From DROE01 sp964569865 (GTDB taxonomy: Bacteria; Pseudomonadota; Alphaproteobacteria; Rhizobiales; Devosiaceae), in assembly GCA_964569865.1 (NCBI GenBank), contig CAZMVQ010000080.1, forward strand, positions 1 to 9,889: 9,889 nt of DNA. The letters are read 5' to 3'. Of the stretch, positions 1 to 7,549 are shown in pieces; position 1 is the first letter of the stretch; each line of letters begins with the position of its first letter. Under the pieces are notes generated by a model that worked only from the letters and a program-made list of their open reading frames with translations, was not told the origin of the DNA and made no database searches. The translations under genes were made by a program, and so were the position numbers.

Positions 1-55
1 TTGCGCGCTCGCTGGTTTTCAAGACCAGAGCATTCAACCACTCTGCCACCCACCC
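1..55 (-). tRNA. tRNA-Ser(UGA), 3' part missing
   Basis: Read on the minus strand, this is the 5' part of a class II tRNA. It has a 7-nt acceptor strand (55-49), U8 at 48, a D arm containing AGTGGTTGAA, and a 5-bp anticodon stem CTGGT/ACCAG (28-24 with 16-12) closing the loop CTTGAAA. The anticodon TGA lies at 21-19, which reads UCA and gives serine. The sequence after the anticodon stem (GAGCGCGCAA) fits the start of the long variable arm typical of tRNA-Ser, and the window cuts it there. The T arm and the 3' acceptor strand lie outside. The 5' end is placed at 55 because that puts U8 and the D stem in register, but one or two bases of uncertainty remain. I could not pick out a convincing promoter on the minus strand beyond position 60. 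Confidence 0.9.
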
Positions 56-418
56 GCATATGAAACTCATCGGTTTCAAAGGTTTTTGCAAACTCAAGGA
101 TATGCCCGAAAGTTTTACAAAAGCCACATAGCGCTTTGTCTATTCATTGGCAAGTCGCAAGGATGGTTGAAACTCAACAAAATATTTTTTCTACCATTCC
201 CCTGATCAGCAGAAACAAATTCCGATGTAATCCCCTGCCCTAAATTTTTGTGCTGCCGCAGGCTTTAGTCATGAAAATGCTGACTTATTTTTTATAAACC
301 CCTGTTTTATATGAGTAAAAACTAATAGATTACATGTCTGCCTCGCTTGATACAAAATTTAATTGTGATTGTTGTGGGCCGCATTTTTTTTAAATCTCCA
401 AAACAGGATTCTTGTGTG
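56..418. other. AT-rich intergenic region, leader of the YeeE operon
   Basis: This stretch of about 360 bp lies between the divergent tRNA-Ser gene and the first YeeE/YedE gene. It should hold the promoters for both. The right half (about 270-360) is strongly AT-rich with TTTTATA motifs near 287 and 304, as expected for a promoter and operator region, but I found no -35/-10 pair good enough to call. No convincing coding sequence was seen. The frame upstream of 419 is open back to a TTG at 347, but ATG 419 is the better start. Confidence 0.5.
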
Positions 419-877
419 ATGGAATATTTTACTCCCGTTTCGTCTTTGATTGGTGGGCTGATGATTGGTCTGGCCTCGGCAATTCTTTGGGTGGGTAATG
501 GCAGGATCGCCGGCATTTCTGGAATTTTCGGACAAATACTCCCGCCCCCCAAGAATTCTGCCACAAACCCGGTCAATCCCGTAATGTGGCGGGTTCTATT
601 TCTGGCTTCCATGGTCATTGGCGGATTTATCGCTTCGGTTTTACTACCCAATCTTGGGGTCGGTGGATTTGGTGGAGACCCCGTACAGTTGATCGGCAAC
701 CCATTGTGGATTGCTACCGCTGGTTTGTTGGTGGGACTTGGTACAAAAATTGGCAATGGCTGCACGTCCGGCCATGGAGTTAGTGGTCTGGCCAGATTTT
801 CGTTGCGCTCATTAATTGCGGTGCTGGTGTTTTTTGCCACCGCAGCCATCATCGTAGCCGCCATCGGCATAGTTTGA
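419..877 (+). CDS. YeeE/YedE family sulfur transporter, first half-protein (PmpA-like)
   Basis: This is a hydrophobic protein of 152 residues with about four membrane segments, belonging to the YeeE/YedE (sulf_transp) family. Characterised relatives carry thiosulfate or similar sulfur species across the inner membrane through conserved cysteines. Two family signatures are visible: GNGRIAGISGIFG at residues 26-38, and GNGCTSGHGVSGLAR at 112-126 with Cys115 as the candidate transport cysteine. It is half the length of full YeeE proteins, and the second half is the next gene. The start is placed at ATG 419, preceded by AGGA at about 10 nt, and gives a normal family N-terminus. An in-frame TTG at 347 would add 24 polar residues and is less likely. 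The architecture resembles the PmpA/PmpB pair of the BigR operon in Agrobacterium and Xylella, but no bigR or blh gene is visible here, so I give no symbol. The sulfur substrate is inferred from the family. Confidence 0.85.
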   Translation: MEYFTPVSSLIGGLMIGLASAILWVGNGRIAGISGIFGQILPPPKNSATNPVNPVMWRVLFLASMVIGGFIASVLLPNLGVGGFGGDPVQLIGNPLWIATAGLLVGLGTKIGNGCTSGHGVSGLARFSLRSLIAVLVFFATAAIIVAAIGIV

Positions 878-891
878 TTTTTTTTTGCTAC

Positions 892-896
892 AGGAG
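892..896 (+). promoter_or_regulatory. Ribosome binding site of the second YeeE gene
   Basis: AGGAG stands 6 nt before ATG 903 and decides the start codon over the in-frame upstream TTG at 885. Confidence 0.75.
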
Positions 897-902
897 TTAA
901 TA

Positions 903-1400
903 ATGAGCAATTCAATTACTCATGACAGCGTGTCTAGCTCAACTACAAATATAGCCTATCTTGCAGTTGCTGTGCTCAGTGGCACTCTGTTTGGGGCCGG
1001 GCTTTATATTTCGCAAATGATTGATCCGCTCAAAGTACTGAGATTTTTGGACTTTGGGGCCATTAGTCAAAACGGTTGGGACCCTTCACTGGCTCTGGTA
1101 ATTGTCGGTGCCATTGCCGTGATGATGGTGAGTGTTTTGGTGACAAAATCCAGATCAACTCCGCTTTTTGACAAGCAATTTCATCTTCCCGCTTTAAAGC
1201 AGATTGATAGGCCTTTAATTATTGGAGCGATATTGTTTGGCATTGGCTGGGGAATGTCTGGCATCTGTCCCGGCCCTGCCATTACTCTTGTGGCGTTTAT
1301 GCCTGAAAATTTGTTAATTTTTCTTGGTCTGATGTTTTTTGGTTCGTTTTTGGGCACGTATGTGCAAAAATGGCTTACCATTGGAGATGCATTTGCATGA
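903..1400 (+). CDS. YeeE/YedE family sulfur transporter, second half-protein (PmpB-like)
   Basis: This is a 165-residue membrane protein, the partner half of the preceding gene. After about 15 polar residues it has several hydrophobic segments. Family features are GLYISQMIDPLKVLRFLDF at residues 33-51, NGWDPSLALVIVGA around 57-70, and GIGWGMSGICPGPAITL at 113-129 with Cys122. The CPGPA loop matches the second conserved Cys site of YeeE proteins, so the two half-proteins together would supply both half-sites of a full transporter. The start is ATG 903, with a strong AGGAG at 892-896 and a 6-nt spacer. An in-frame TTG at 885 is upstream of that ribosome site and can be discounted. It lies 25 bp downstream of the first half-gene, and its stop codon overlaps the next start (ATGA at 1397-1400), so the three genes are probably one operon. 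I infer a heteromeric inner-membrane transporter for thiosulfate or a related sulfur compound. Confidence 0.85.
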   Translation: MSNSITHDSVSSSTTNIAYLAVAVLSGTLFGAGLYISQMIDPLKVLRFLDFGAISQNGWDPSLALVIVGAIAVMMVSVLVTKSRSTPLFDKQFHLPALKQIDRPLIIGAILFGIGWGMSGICPGPAITLVAFMPENLLIFLGLMFFGSFLGTYVQKWLTIGDAFA

Positions 1401-2602
1401 TTAAGTCTGTAACCAGCCCAACCCTACCCGCCGATGCTGATATGATTATTGTTGCAGATATAATTATTGTTGGTGGTGGTTTGGCGGGGCTGATTGCGGC
1501 ATTCGGGTTGGCAAAATCGGGCAGAAAAATCATTCATCTTGCGCCCCCTGCTCCGCCGGATTTGCGCACTTCGGCCTTGATGAGTCCCAGTGTTGAAATT
1601 TTGCAGCAGCTTGATCTGGTGTCAGACCCGGATGAAATTGGCGAACCGCTTACCAAAATTCGCTTGATTGATGCCACCTCGCGCCTGCTTCGCGCTCCTG
1701 AGGCTTTGTTTGATTGCTCTGAAGCTGGTGTTAAAGCTTTTGGCTGGAATTTTGCCAATATGCGTTTGGCTGAAAATATGTCGCCTCTGATCAAGAAATA
1801 TAAAAACCTCAAGCAAATTCCTTTAAGCGCCAGCCAGATGAAAAAACAAGGTCATAGCTGGGAAATAACCTTGAGCGATGGATCAAAATTGCAAGCGCCG
1901 TTGATCATTGGTGCTGATGGTAAAAAATCATTTGTACGGCAAAATTCCAATATTACGATAAACCAGCACATGCATGCGCAATCGGCTTTGGTGTGTGACC
2001 TGTTACTTGAGCGCGAGCTGGATGGGGAATCAGTGGAATTTCACTATGAAAACGGCCCCTTTACACTGGTTCCTGCCGGCGGCAAAAAGGCCAATCTGGT
2101 ATGGGTGGACGAGCATGACAGTCTTGAAAAAATTGCAAAATTGCCCGGACATGAAATTGAAGCAATTTTGCAGAAAAAAAGCCAAAACCTGTTTGGAAAG
2201 CTAAGTCTTGAAACGCGTGCTTTTGTTTTTCCCCTATCCTCTCATCAGGTAAGTGAAATGGGCAAGGACGGTGTGGTTCTGGTTGGAGAATCAGCCCACG
2301 CCTTCCCGCCAATTGGCGCTCAGGGGTTAAACCTTAGCTTAAGAGACGTTGCGCAATTGGTTGAATTAATTAATAAAATTGATACCAATAACCCTAACTG
2401 GGCAAACAATCTTTCCCGTGAATATTCGACCAACAGACAGCCCGATACAATCCGTACCAACCGCATGGTCGATACCCTGTTTCAGACGCTTCTTTCAGAT
2501 TTTTTGCCAGCTCAAATGCTTCGCATGGGGGGTATGTGGGCGCTTAAATCCATCGCACCATTAAGAAAGCATGCCTTTGAAATGGGCATGGGACCGCGTT
2601 AA
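1397..2602 (+). CDS. UbiH/UbiF/COQ6-type FAD-dependent monooxygenase
   Basis: This is a 401-residue class A flavin monooxygenase of the UbiH/Coq6 type, which hydroxylates the aromatic ring of ubiquinone precursors using FAD, NAD(P)H and O2, normally near the inner membrane. The FAD-binding beta-alpha-beta motif IIIVGGGLAGLIAAFGLAKSG is at about residues 22-42. The second dinucleotide motif GADGKKSFVR is at 172-181. The FAD ribityl motif GESAHAFPPIGAQGLN is at 297-312, followed by LRDVAQL. The C-terminal YSTNRQPD and a closing GMGPR fit the family. The usual GD at the start of the third motif is GE here. I take this as a subgroup variant, not damage. The length is normal. Start ATG 1397 overlaps the preceding TGA as ATGA, with GGAG about 10 nt upstream. 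ATG 1442 is a possible alternative that would begin 12 residues before the glycine motif. Which ring position is modified (UbiH, UbiF, UbiL or similar) cannot be told from sequence alone, so no symbol is given. Confidence 0.85.
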   Translation: MIKSVTSPTLPADADMIIVADIIIVGGGLAGLIAAFGLAKSGRKIIHLAPPAPPDLRTSALMSPSVEILQQLDLVSDPDEIGEPLTKIRLIDATSRLLRAPEALFDCSEAGVKAFGWNFANMRLAENMSPLIKKYKNLKQIPLSASQMKKQGHSWEITLSDGSKLQAPLIIGADGKKSFVRQNSNITINQHMHAQSALVCDLLLERELDGESVEFHYENGPFTLVPAGGKKANLVWVDEHDSLEKIAKLPGHEIEAILQKKSQNLFGKLSLETRAFVFPLSSHQVSEMGKDGVVLVGESAHAFPPIGAQGLNLSLRDVAQLVELINKIDTNNPNWANNLSREYSTNRQPDTIRTNRMVDTLFQTLLSDFLPAQMLRMGGMWALKSIAPLRKHAFEMGMGPR

Positions 2603-2660
2603 TTCAGTCCGCCCAGGCGCCAAGGCAAATCGCGTCAAATTTTCCAATACATGTAGAAAG

Positions 2661-2679
2661 CAAGCCACTATGTGGCTTG
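2661..2679. terminator. Hairpin between convergent genes, probable bidirectional terminator
   Basis: CAAGCCAC (2661-2668) and GTGGCTTG (2672-2679) form a perfect 8-bp stem with a 3-nt loop. It sits in the 77-bp space between the end of the plus-strand monooxygenase (2602) and the stop of the minus-strand IalB gene (2680). Flanking T-runs are weak on both sides (TTAATT on plus, CTTTCT on minus), so termination efficiency is uncertain, but the position suits a terminator shared by both transcripts. Confidence 0.65.
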
Positions 2680-3312
2680 TTAATTGGCGTTTACACCCAT
2701 TTCACGGCGCAATTCTTCCGCTCTGTCCTGAAGCAATTGCTCAAGGGCATTAGTGCCCGTATCTTCCTGACGGAATTGATCAAAAGTAAGGGAACTTTCA
2801 GCATCATAAACCGAGGTAAACCCTTCCAGGTTGATTTCAATCACCAGATCCTGATTCTGACGATTTTTAGCGGTGAGTTTTAGAGTAGTTCCCTGCTTCA
2901 AGCTGTTCACATAGGCCTCGTTGATCACCAACTGGGTTGAGCATGATTGGGGATCACAAAGCATAAAGGGCACTCTTACGGGCTGCGCTCCATCAATCTG
3001 CCAGGTCATGCCAAACGGCAGCAAAACGCCAAGGGGAACTGCGGCCACGGCCAAAAGCCGACTTTCCTGCCCCGGATCATCGCGTAAAAGAAACGAGCCA
3101 AGAAACTGGTTATTTGCCAGAACAACCTGACGTAAAATGCAGGCGTCTTCTCCCGTATCCAAAGGTTCACAAACCTTAAGCCAATTATCTTCAGGGCGGG
3201 GCTGTGGATTTGTAGTTGCGTTAGCCTCCTGCCCTTGTGCCAAACCGGGCACAGAAAATGAAAACATTGTTGCGGCCAAAATGCCGGATACGGCCAGATA
3301 TTTAATATTCAT
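2680..3312 (-). CDS. IalB-family (invasion-associated locus B) exported protein
   Basis: This encodes a 210-residue protein with an N-terminal signal peptide: Lys4, a hydrophobic core from about residue 6 to 20, and a likely cleavage after PGLA near residue 25. The mature part matches the IalB family. It has WLKVC with Cys48, a second Cys58, the AVPLGVLLPFGMTWQID core at about 90-107, and the paired CDPQSC cysteines 119 and 124, followed by a G(T)TLKLT strand. The four cysteines could form two disulfides in the periplasm. The C-terminus (about 186-206) is a charged helix. Family members are common in Hyphomicrobiales. The name comes from a Bartonella erythrocyte-invasion locus, but most homologues, often several per genome, have no known role, so no virulence function should be inferred. 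The start is ATG 3312, supported by AGGAAG at 3317-3322 and by the signal peptide. An upstream in-frame start at 3354 would spoil the signal peptide. It lies 126 bp after mfd and may have its own promoter. Confidence 0.85.
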   Translation of the reverse strand: MNIKYLAVSGILAATMFSFSVPGLAQGQEANATTNPQPRPEDNWLKVCEPLDTGEDACILRQVVLANNQFLGSFLLRDDPGQESRLLAVAAVPLGVLLPFGMTWQIDGAQPVRVPFMLCDPQSCSTQLVINEAYVNSLKQGTTLKLTAKNRQNQDLVIEINLEGFTSVYDAESSLTFDQFRQEDTGTNALEQLLQDRAEELRREMGVNAN

Positions 3313-3316
3313 AAAA

Positions 3317-3322
3317 CTTCCT
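3317..3322 (-). promoter_or_regulatory. Ribosome binding site of the IalB-family gene
   Basis: AGGAAG on the minus strand lies 4 nt before ATG 3312. It fixes the start at the signal-peptide methionine and not at the upstream in-frame codon at 3354. Confidence 0.7.
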
Positions 3323-3353
3323 GCAATAGCTTGAGCAAGGCAAATCAGCCCCA

Positions 3354-3382
3354 ATAATTCTTTTAGTTCATCAATTCATCAA
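3354..3382 (-). promoter_or_regulatory. Candidate promoter for the IalB-family gene
   Basis: On the minus strand, TTGATG (3382-3377) and AATTAT (3359-3354) are separated by 17 nt. Each hexamer matches the sigma-70 consensus at four of six positions, about 40 bp before the start codon. The -35 box lies inside an 8-bp tandem duplication (TTCATCAA, 3367-3374 and 3375-3382 on the plus strand). The match is modest and not tested. Confidence 0.3.
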
Positions 3383-3385
3383 ATC

Positions 3386-3408
3386 GGGCAATAACATGAC
3401 CATCGCCC
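3386..3408 (-). terminator. Weak hairpin downstream of mfd
   Basis: On the minus strand, GGGCGAT (3408-3402) can pair with ATTGCCC (3392-3386) as a 7-bp stem including one G-T pair, with a 9-nt loop. It lies 31 bp after the mfd stop. No T-run follows, so it may be only a partial or factor-assisted terminator, or chance. Confidence 0.25.
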
Positions 3409-3438
3409 CATTCCAACCAAATAACCCTAACTTATAAC

Positions 3439-6400
3439 CTAAGTGTTGCTGTTTTCACTCAACCTTGCCATGCGCAACGTCATTTGTGCCACACCATTAA
3501 GCCTATCTTGTGGTGTTGGCCAGTTTCGTGAAAACACCAAACGGTGATCAGGTTTTAATCGAACCCCGGATGCCGGGTCTCCAACCAGTTTTATCAGTCC
3601 TGCCGGATTGGGGAAACTATTATTTCTCAACGTGATTACCGCCCCTTTTGGTCCGGCTTCGACTTTTTCGATATTGGCAGTGCGGCAAAATGATTTTACC
3701 AGAATAATTTTTAACAATGATTGCACACTGTCAGGCAGCGAGCCAAAACGATCAATCATTTCAGCGCCAAAGGCATCAATTTCTTCGCGCTCGTTCAAGT
3801 CGCCCAATCGTCGGTATAGCTGCATTCTGACCTGAAGGTCCGGAACATATTTTTCCGGGATCATTACGGGCATGCCAACAGAAATCTGCGGCGACCAGTT
3901 TTGGGATGAATTTAACCCGTCCGGCATTGCCTCAGACGATCCGGCGCGCAAGTCCGCTACTGCCTCCTCAAGCATGGCCTGATAAAGTTCATAGCCCACT
4001 TCTCGAATATGGCCGGATTGTTCGTCTCCAAGCAGGTTTCCTGCCCCCCTGATATCCATATCGTGGGATGCGAGCTGAAAACCAGCCCCAAGAGTGTCCA
4101 AAGATTGCAACACCTGCAAACGCCGCTGGGCCTGATCGCCAAGGCGCTGGTTCGGGGCTGTTGTAAACAGCGCATAGGCCCTGATTTTTGAGCGACCGAT
4201 GCGCCCCCGGATCTGATAGAGCTGGGCCAGACCAAACATTTCTGCCCGGTGCACAATCAATGTATTGGCGTTTGGGATATCCAGCCCGGATTCAACAATT
4301 GTGGTGGATAACAGTACATCAAATTTGCCGTCATAAAACTCGTTCATGATCTCATCAAGTTCACCGGCCGGCATTTGCCCGTTGGCAATAACAAACGAAA
4401 CTTCGGGCACCTGCTCGCGCAAAAATTCAGCAATGCGCCCCTGATCCTTTATGCGTGGAACCACATAAAAAGACTGTCCACCGCGATATTTTTCGCGCAG
4501 CAAGGCCTCTCGAACAGACAGGCCATCAAAGGGGGAAATAAAGGTTCTGATGGCCAGACGATCCACGGGGGCAGTTGCAAGAAGGCTAAGGTCGCGAACT
4601 CCGGTCAGGGCCATTTGCAGGGTGCGCGGAATGGGCGTTGCAGAAAGAGTTAGCACATGGATGGAGTGTTTGATTTCTTTCAAGCGCTCCTTATGTCCCA
4701 CGCCAAAATGTTGTTCTTCGTCGATTACCAGCAGGCCAAGATCATAAAAACTGATGGATTTGGCCAACAGGGCATGGGTGCCAATTATGATATCTACACT
4801 GCCATCGCTAATGCCCTGTTTGGCATTTTTCATCTCGGAAGTTGATACTAGGCGCGATGCCTGAGCAATTTTTATGGGCAGGCCAGCAAAGCGCTCAACA
4901 AAAGTTCTATAATGCTGACGGGACAGCAATGTTGTGGGCACGACTATTGCCACCTGACGGCCAGATAGCGCAATAACAAAAGCGGCTCTTAAAGCAACTT
5001 CGGTTTTACCAAATCCCACATCGCCGCAAACAAGGCGATCCATAACTTTGCCGGAGGATATATCCTCCATTATCGCTTCAATTGCAGTTAGTTGATCTTC
5101 GGTTTCTTCAAATTGAAAACGGGCCACAAACTCGTCATAGGCGCCTGCGGGGATTTCTACCGGCTCTGCTTTGGACATGGCGCGGTTGGCGGCAATTTTT
5201 ATCAACTGCCCGGCCATTATGCGAATGCGGTCTTTTAGCTGAGCCTTTTTGGCCTGCCATGCCACGCCGCCCAGACGGTCTAGCTGGGCTTGCGATCCTG
5301 CCTCACCGTAGCGGGTTAAAAGTTCGATATTTTCCACCGGCAGATATAATTTGTCGCCCCTTGCATATTCCAATTCAACACAATCATGGGGAGCGCCAGC
5401 CGCTTCGATGGGTTTTAGCCCCAAAAAGCGAGCGATGCCATGGTCCAGATGCACCACAAAATCACCGGCGGCCAATGAGGATGCTTCTTTGAGTGCGTTT
5501 TTACTGCGCCGTTTGCTTAGCCCCCTAACCGCCCGTTCGCCAAGAATATCCTGCTCACACAGAACCAGCATTTCAGAAGTTTCAAATCCGCTTTCTATGC
5601 CAAGAACCACTAAAGAAACCGTGCCAGTTTTTGTGTTTTGAGCCTCCAGCCAGTTTTGCGCTATCTTGTGCGATTGCAGACCATTGTCTACTAAAACCTG
5701 ACGCATTCTTTCGCGGGTGCCTTCAGACCAGCAGGCAATTATTGTGCGTTTATTTTCTGTTTTTGCTTTTGTCAGGCGCGCAACCACTGCTTCAAAAAGA
5801 TTTATATCAACGGATTGGCGCTCGGCGGCAAAACCTGAGGGCAATCGGCCACCATAGTCGATGTTTGCTACATTTGAATCTNNNNNNNNNNNNNNNNNNN
5901 NNNNNNNNNNNNNNNNNNNNNNNNNNNNNNNNNNNNNNNNNNNNNNNNNNNNNNNNNNNNNNNNNNNNNNNNNNNNNNNNNATCAGGATCTATGGGGTTA
6001 TATTTTGCGCCGGTATTTAGAGGTGTTTGAGATTTGCCCCCCTGCTCATCGGCTTCTTGGACTTTTATTCTGGCGCGGTGATAATCCTTGATTTGCAGGC
6101 GGCGCTCTTTAATTGCATCAAGGCACTGGCTATCAAAAACCAGCGGTGCATCTATGCAATAATCGGCTAAGGTTTCCATTTTATCGTAAAAAAACGGCAA
6201 CCAATGTTCGGCTCCGGGGAATCTTTGCCCGGCACTGATGGCCCCATAAAGCGGATCATTTACCGTATGGCCGCCAAAAGCTGTGGTATAGGATTGTCGA
6301 AAGTTTTTTATGGTTTTTGGGGTGATAATGATTTCGCTCATGGGCACCAGCGAAATTTGTTTTATCGGGCCGGTGGTGCGCTGATTATCGGGATTAAATT

Positions 6401-7037
6401 TGCGAATTGTCTCCAGGGTCGAGCCGAAAAAATCAAACCGCAGCGGAGCTTTCCTGCCCGCCGGAAAAAGATCAATCAAGCCGCCGCGAACTGCAAATTC
6501 TCCGGTTTCGCGAACCGTTGGCACCCGCATATAGCCATTGATCGTGGCCCATTCGATCAGTGCTGCGCTATCAACCTGTTTTCCCGCAATGGCATGAAAA
6601 CTCATTTCTTTTACTATTTGGCGAGGCAAAACCTTTTGCACAATGGCGTTGGCAGTGGTGACAATTATTGCCCCTTTGGATTTGCCTGAAGCCAGTTGCG
6701 CCAAAGTATGCATGCGCGAAACAATGGTGATGGTTCCCGGTGATACCCGATCATAGGGCAGGCAATCCCATGCGGGAAATGTTAAAACAGGATGCGTGGG
6801 CAAAGTCTGGCGCAAAATGTTTGCCATGTTTTGCATGCGCGCGCCATCGCGAGCGACAAAAACCAGCGAAGTTGCCGGGGAAGAATTTCCCTCGTTTTTG
6901 GCCTGTTCAAAGCGTTTAGCCACCAAGTCTGCAATCGCCACCCCATACATGCCATCAGGCACACTTGAGAGTAAAAGTGATGGTTTTAGCTCATCTTCAG
7001 TTTGATTTTCTTGAGAACTGTTGTGGGAAATATTCAC
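3439..7037 (-). CDS. mfd: Transcription-repair coupling factor Mfd, interrupted by an assembly gap
   Basis: Mfd is a cytoplasmic ATP-driven translocase that removes RNA polymerase stalled at DNA lesions and recruits UvrA. The N-terminal part (7037-5982, 352 residues) is the UvrB-like region, with FPAWDCLPYDRVSP (87-100), GEFAVRGGLIDLFPAG (179-194) and FPGAEHWLPFFYD (273-285). After the N run, the frame resumes at 5880 (DSNVANIDYGGRL) and stays open to TAG at 3439. It carries the RNA polymerase-binding domain (GDFVVHLDHGIARFLGL, KLYLPV), Walker A GDVGFGKTEVA, the motif II box DEEQHFGV, SATPIPRTLQ, the motif VI region YQIRGRIGRSK, the TRG motif MDIRGAGNLLGDEQSG and the C-terminal UvrA-binding-type domain. 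The two flanks sum to about 1166 residues, close to the family's usual 1150-1200. The true gap must be 2 modulo 3 for an intact frame, and probably hides 25-45 residues. The start is GTG 7037, overlapping the sdhE stop as GTGA. It is a single gene, not two. Confidence 0.95.
5882..5981. other. Scaffold gap of 100 N inside mfd
   Basis: Exactly 100 unknown bases are present, the conventional placeholder for a gap of unknown size. The last codon before it (GAT, Asp352) ends exactly at 5982, and one leftover base precedes the resumed frame at 5880. The real length is therefore 2 modulo 3 if the gene is intact. The missing part is the linker between the UvrB-like N-terminus and the next domain. Confidence 0.95.
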
Positions 7038-7384
7038 TGGTGGTCACCAGTTTTGAAATCACCAGTTTTGAAATCACCAGTTTTGCGATTTGGATTATTG
7101 TGAAAATTTCTGATTCTGTTCAGCATTTCACCGAGAGCCCCTGATGGAATTTCAACCTGGCCCATCAACCATGCCTGTAGAGTAGTTTCTTCATTTTCCA
7201 TCAGTTCTTCAAAACGGGCCAGTTCCGCTGCGTCAAATTCGTTGATATGGGCTTCGCAATATCGACCAAGGATCAAATCCAGCTCTTTTGTGCCGCGATG
7301 CCAAGCGCGGTAAAGCGCGCGCTTGCGATTAGCGCTTAGTTCTTTGGGAATTTGTTTTTTGTCTTTGTTCAGACCATCACTCAT
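7034..7384 (-). CDS. sdhE: Succinate dehydrogenase assembly factor SdhE, with C-terminal repeat tail
   Basis: This small protein (116 residues) of the SdhE/Sdh5/YgfY family (DUF339) helps attach FAD covalently to the flavoprotein subunit of succinate dehydrogenase and, in some bacteria, fumarate reductase. The hallmark RGTKELD is at residues 30-36, within the conserved stretch ALYRAWHRGTKELDLILGRY. It is followed by the acidic helical core (about 48-70) and LQAWLMGQ at 69-76, all as in the family. The start is taken as ATG 7384, with GGAAAA upstream. A TTG at 7399 is in frame but less likely. It lies directly upstream of mfd and overlaps it by 4 bp (GTGA at 7037-7034), so translation may be coupled. 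The recG/sdhE/mfd neighbourhood is familiar from alphaproteobacteria. Oddity: the last 16 residues are a tandem KTGDF repeat encoded by a 15-bp DNA repeat, an extension beyond the usual 85-100 residue length. Confidence 0.9.
   Translation of the reverse strand: MSDGLNKDKKQIPKELSANRKRALYRAWHRGTKELDLILGRYCEAHINEFDAAELARFEELMENEETTLQAWLMGQVEIPSGALGEMLNRIRNFHNNPNRKTGDFKTGDFKTGDHQ
7046..7085. repeat. 15-bp tandem repeat, 2.7 copies, at the 3' end of sdhE
   Basis: The unit ACCAGTTTTGAAATC occurs perfectly at 7046-7060 and 7061-7075, with a third partial copy (10 of 15 bases) at 7076-7085. On the coding (minus) strand it encodes KTGDF repeated in frame. It ends only 9 bp from the mfd start codon. 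Because the unit is a multiple of three, changes in copy number would keep the frame and the overlap with mfd. Confidence 0.9.
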
Positions 7385-7434
7385 CAAAGAGTTTTCCAAA
7401 GTAAATCAAACAGGGTGGCTTCTTGGGTCTGGAC

Positions 7435-7463
7435 CTAATAACCGGTTGCATATGGCTTGTCAG
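7435..7463 (-). promoter_or_regulatory. Candidate promoter for sdhE-mfd
   Basis: On the minus strand, CTGACA (7463-7458) and TATTAG (7440-7435) are separated by 17 nt, giving five and four matches to the sigma-70 hexamers. A start near 7428 would give a leader of about 44 nt to ATG 7384. The spacing and position are good, but the assignment rests on sequence match only. Confidence 0.45.
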
Positions 7464-7483
7464 CCTAGTTTTAAGTTAAACAA

Positions 7484-7512
7484 TTGCCTTAACCACTATT
7501 TTTCTCAATAAT
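7484..7512 (+). promoter_or_regulatory. Candidate promoter for recG
   Basis: TTGCCT (7484-7489) and AATAAT (7507-7512) are separated by 17 nt, with four and five matches to the sigma-70 hexamers. A start near 7519 would leave a leader of about 43 nt to the TTG start at 7562. It is arranged back to back with the sdhE promoter candidate, their -35 boxes 20 bp apart. Confidence 0.45.
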
Positions 7513-7549
7513 CGCATTTTTTGTCTGTTTATTGGGAATAAATTGCTTT

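Noticed and set aside
322..915. Long minus-strand open frame of 197 residues opposite the first YeeE gene
   Set aside because: It is antisense to clear YeeE/YedE motifs, proline-rich and low in recognisable structure. It is a shadow of the real plus-strand gene.
5082..5492. Plus-strand 136-residue open frame inside mfd
   Set aside because: It is antisense to the conserved RNA polymerase-binding region and linker of Mfd and has no supporting signals.
5842..5844. TTG at 5844 as the start of a separate C-terminal helicase gene
   Set aside because: The frame is open upstream to the N run and continues Mfd-like sequence (DSNVANIDYGGRL), so this is an internal leucine codon.
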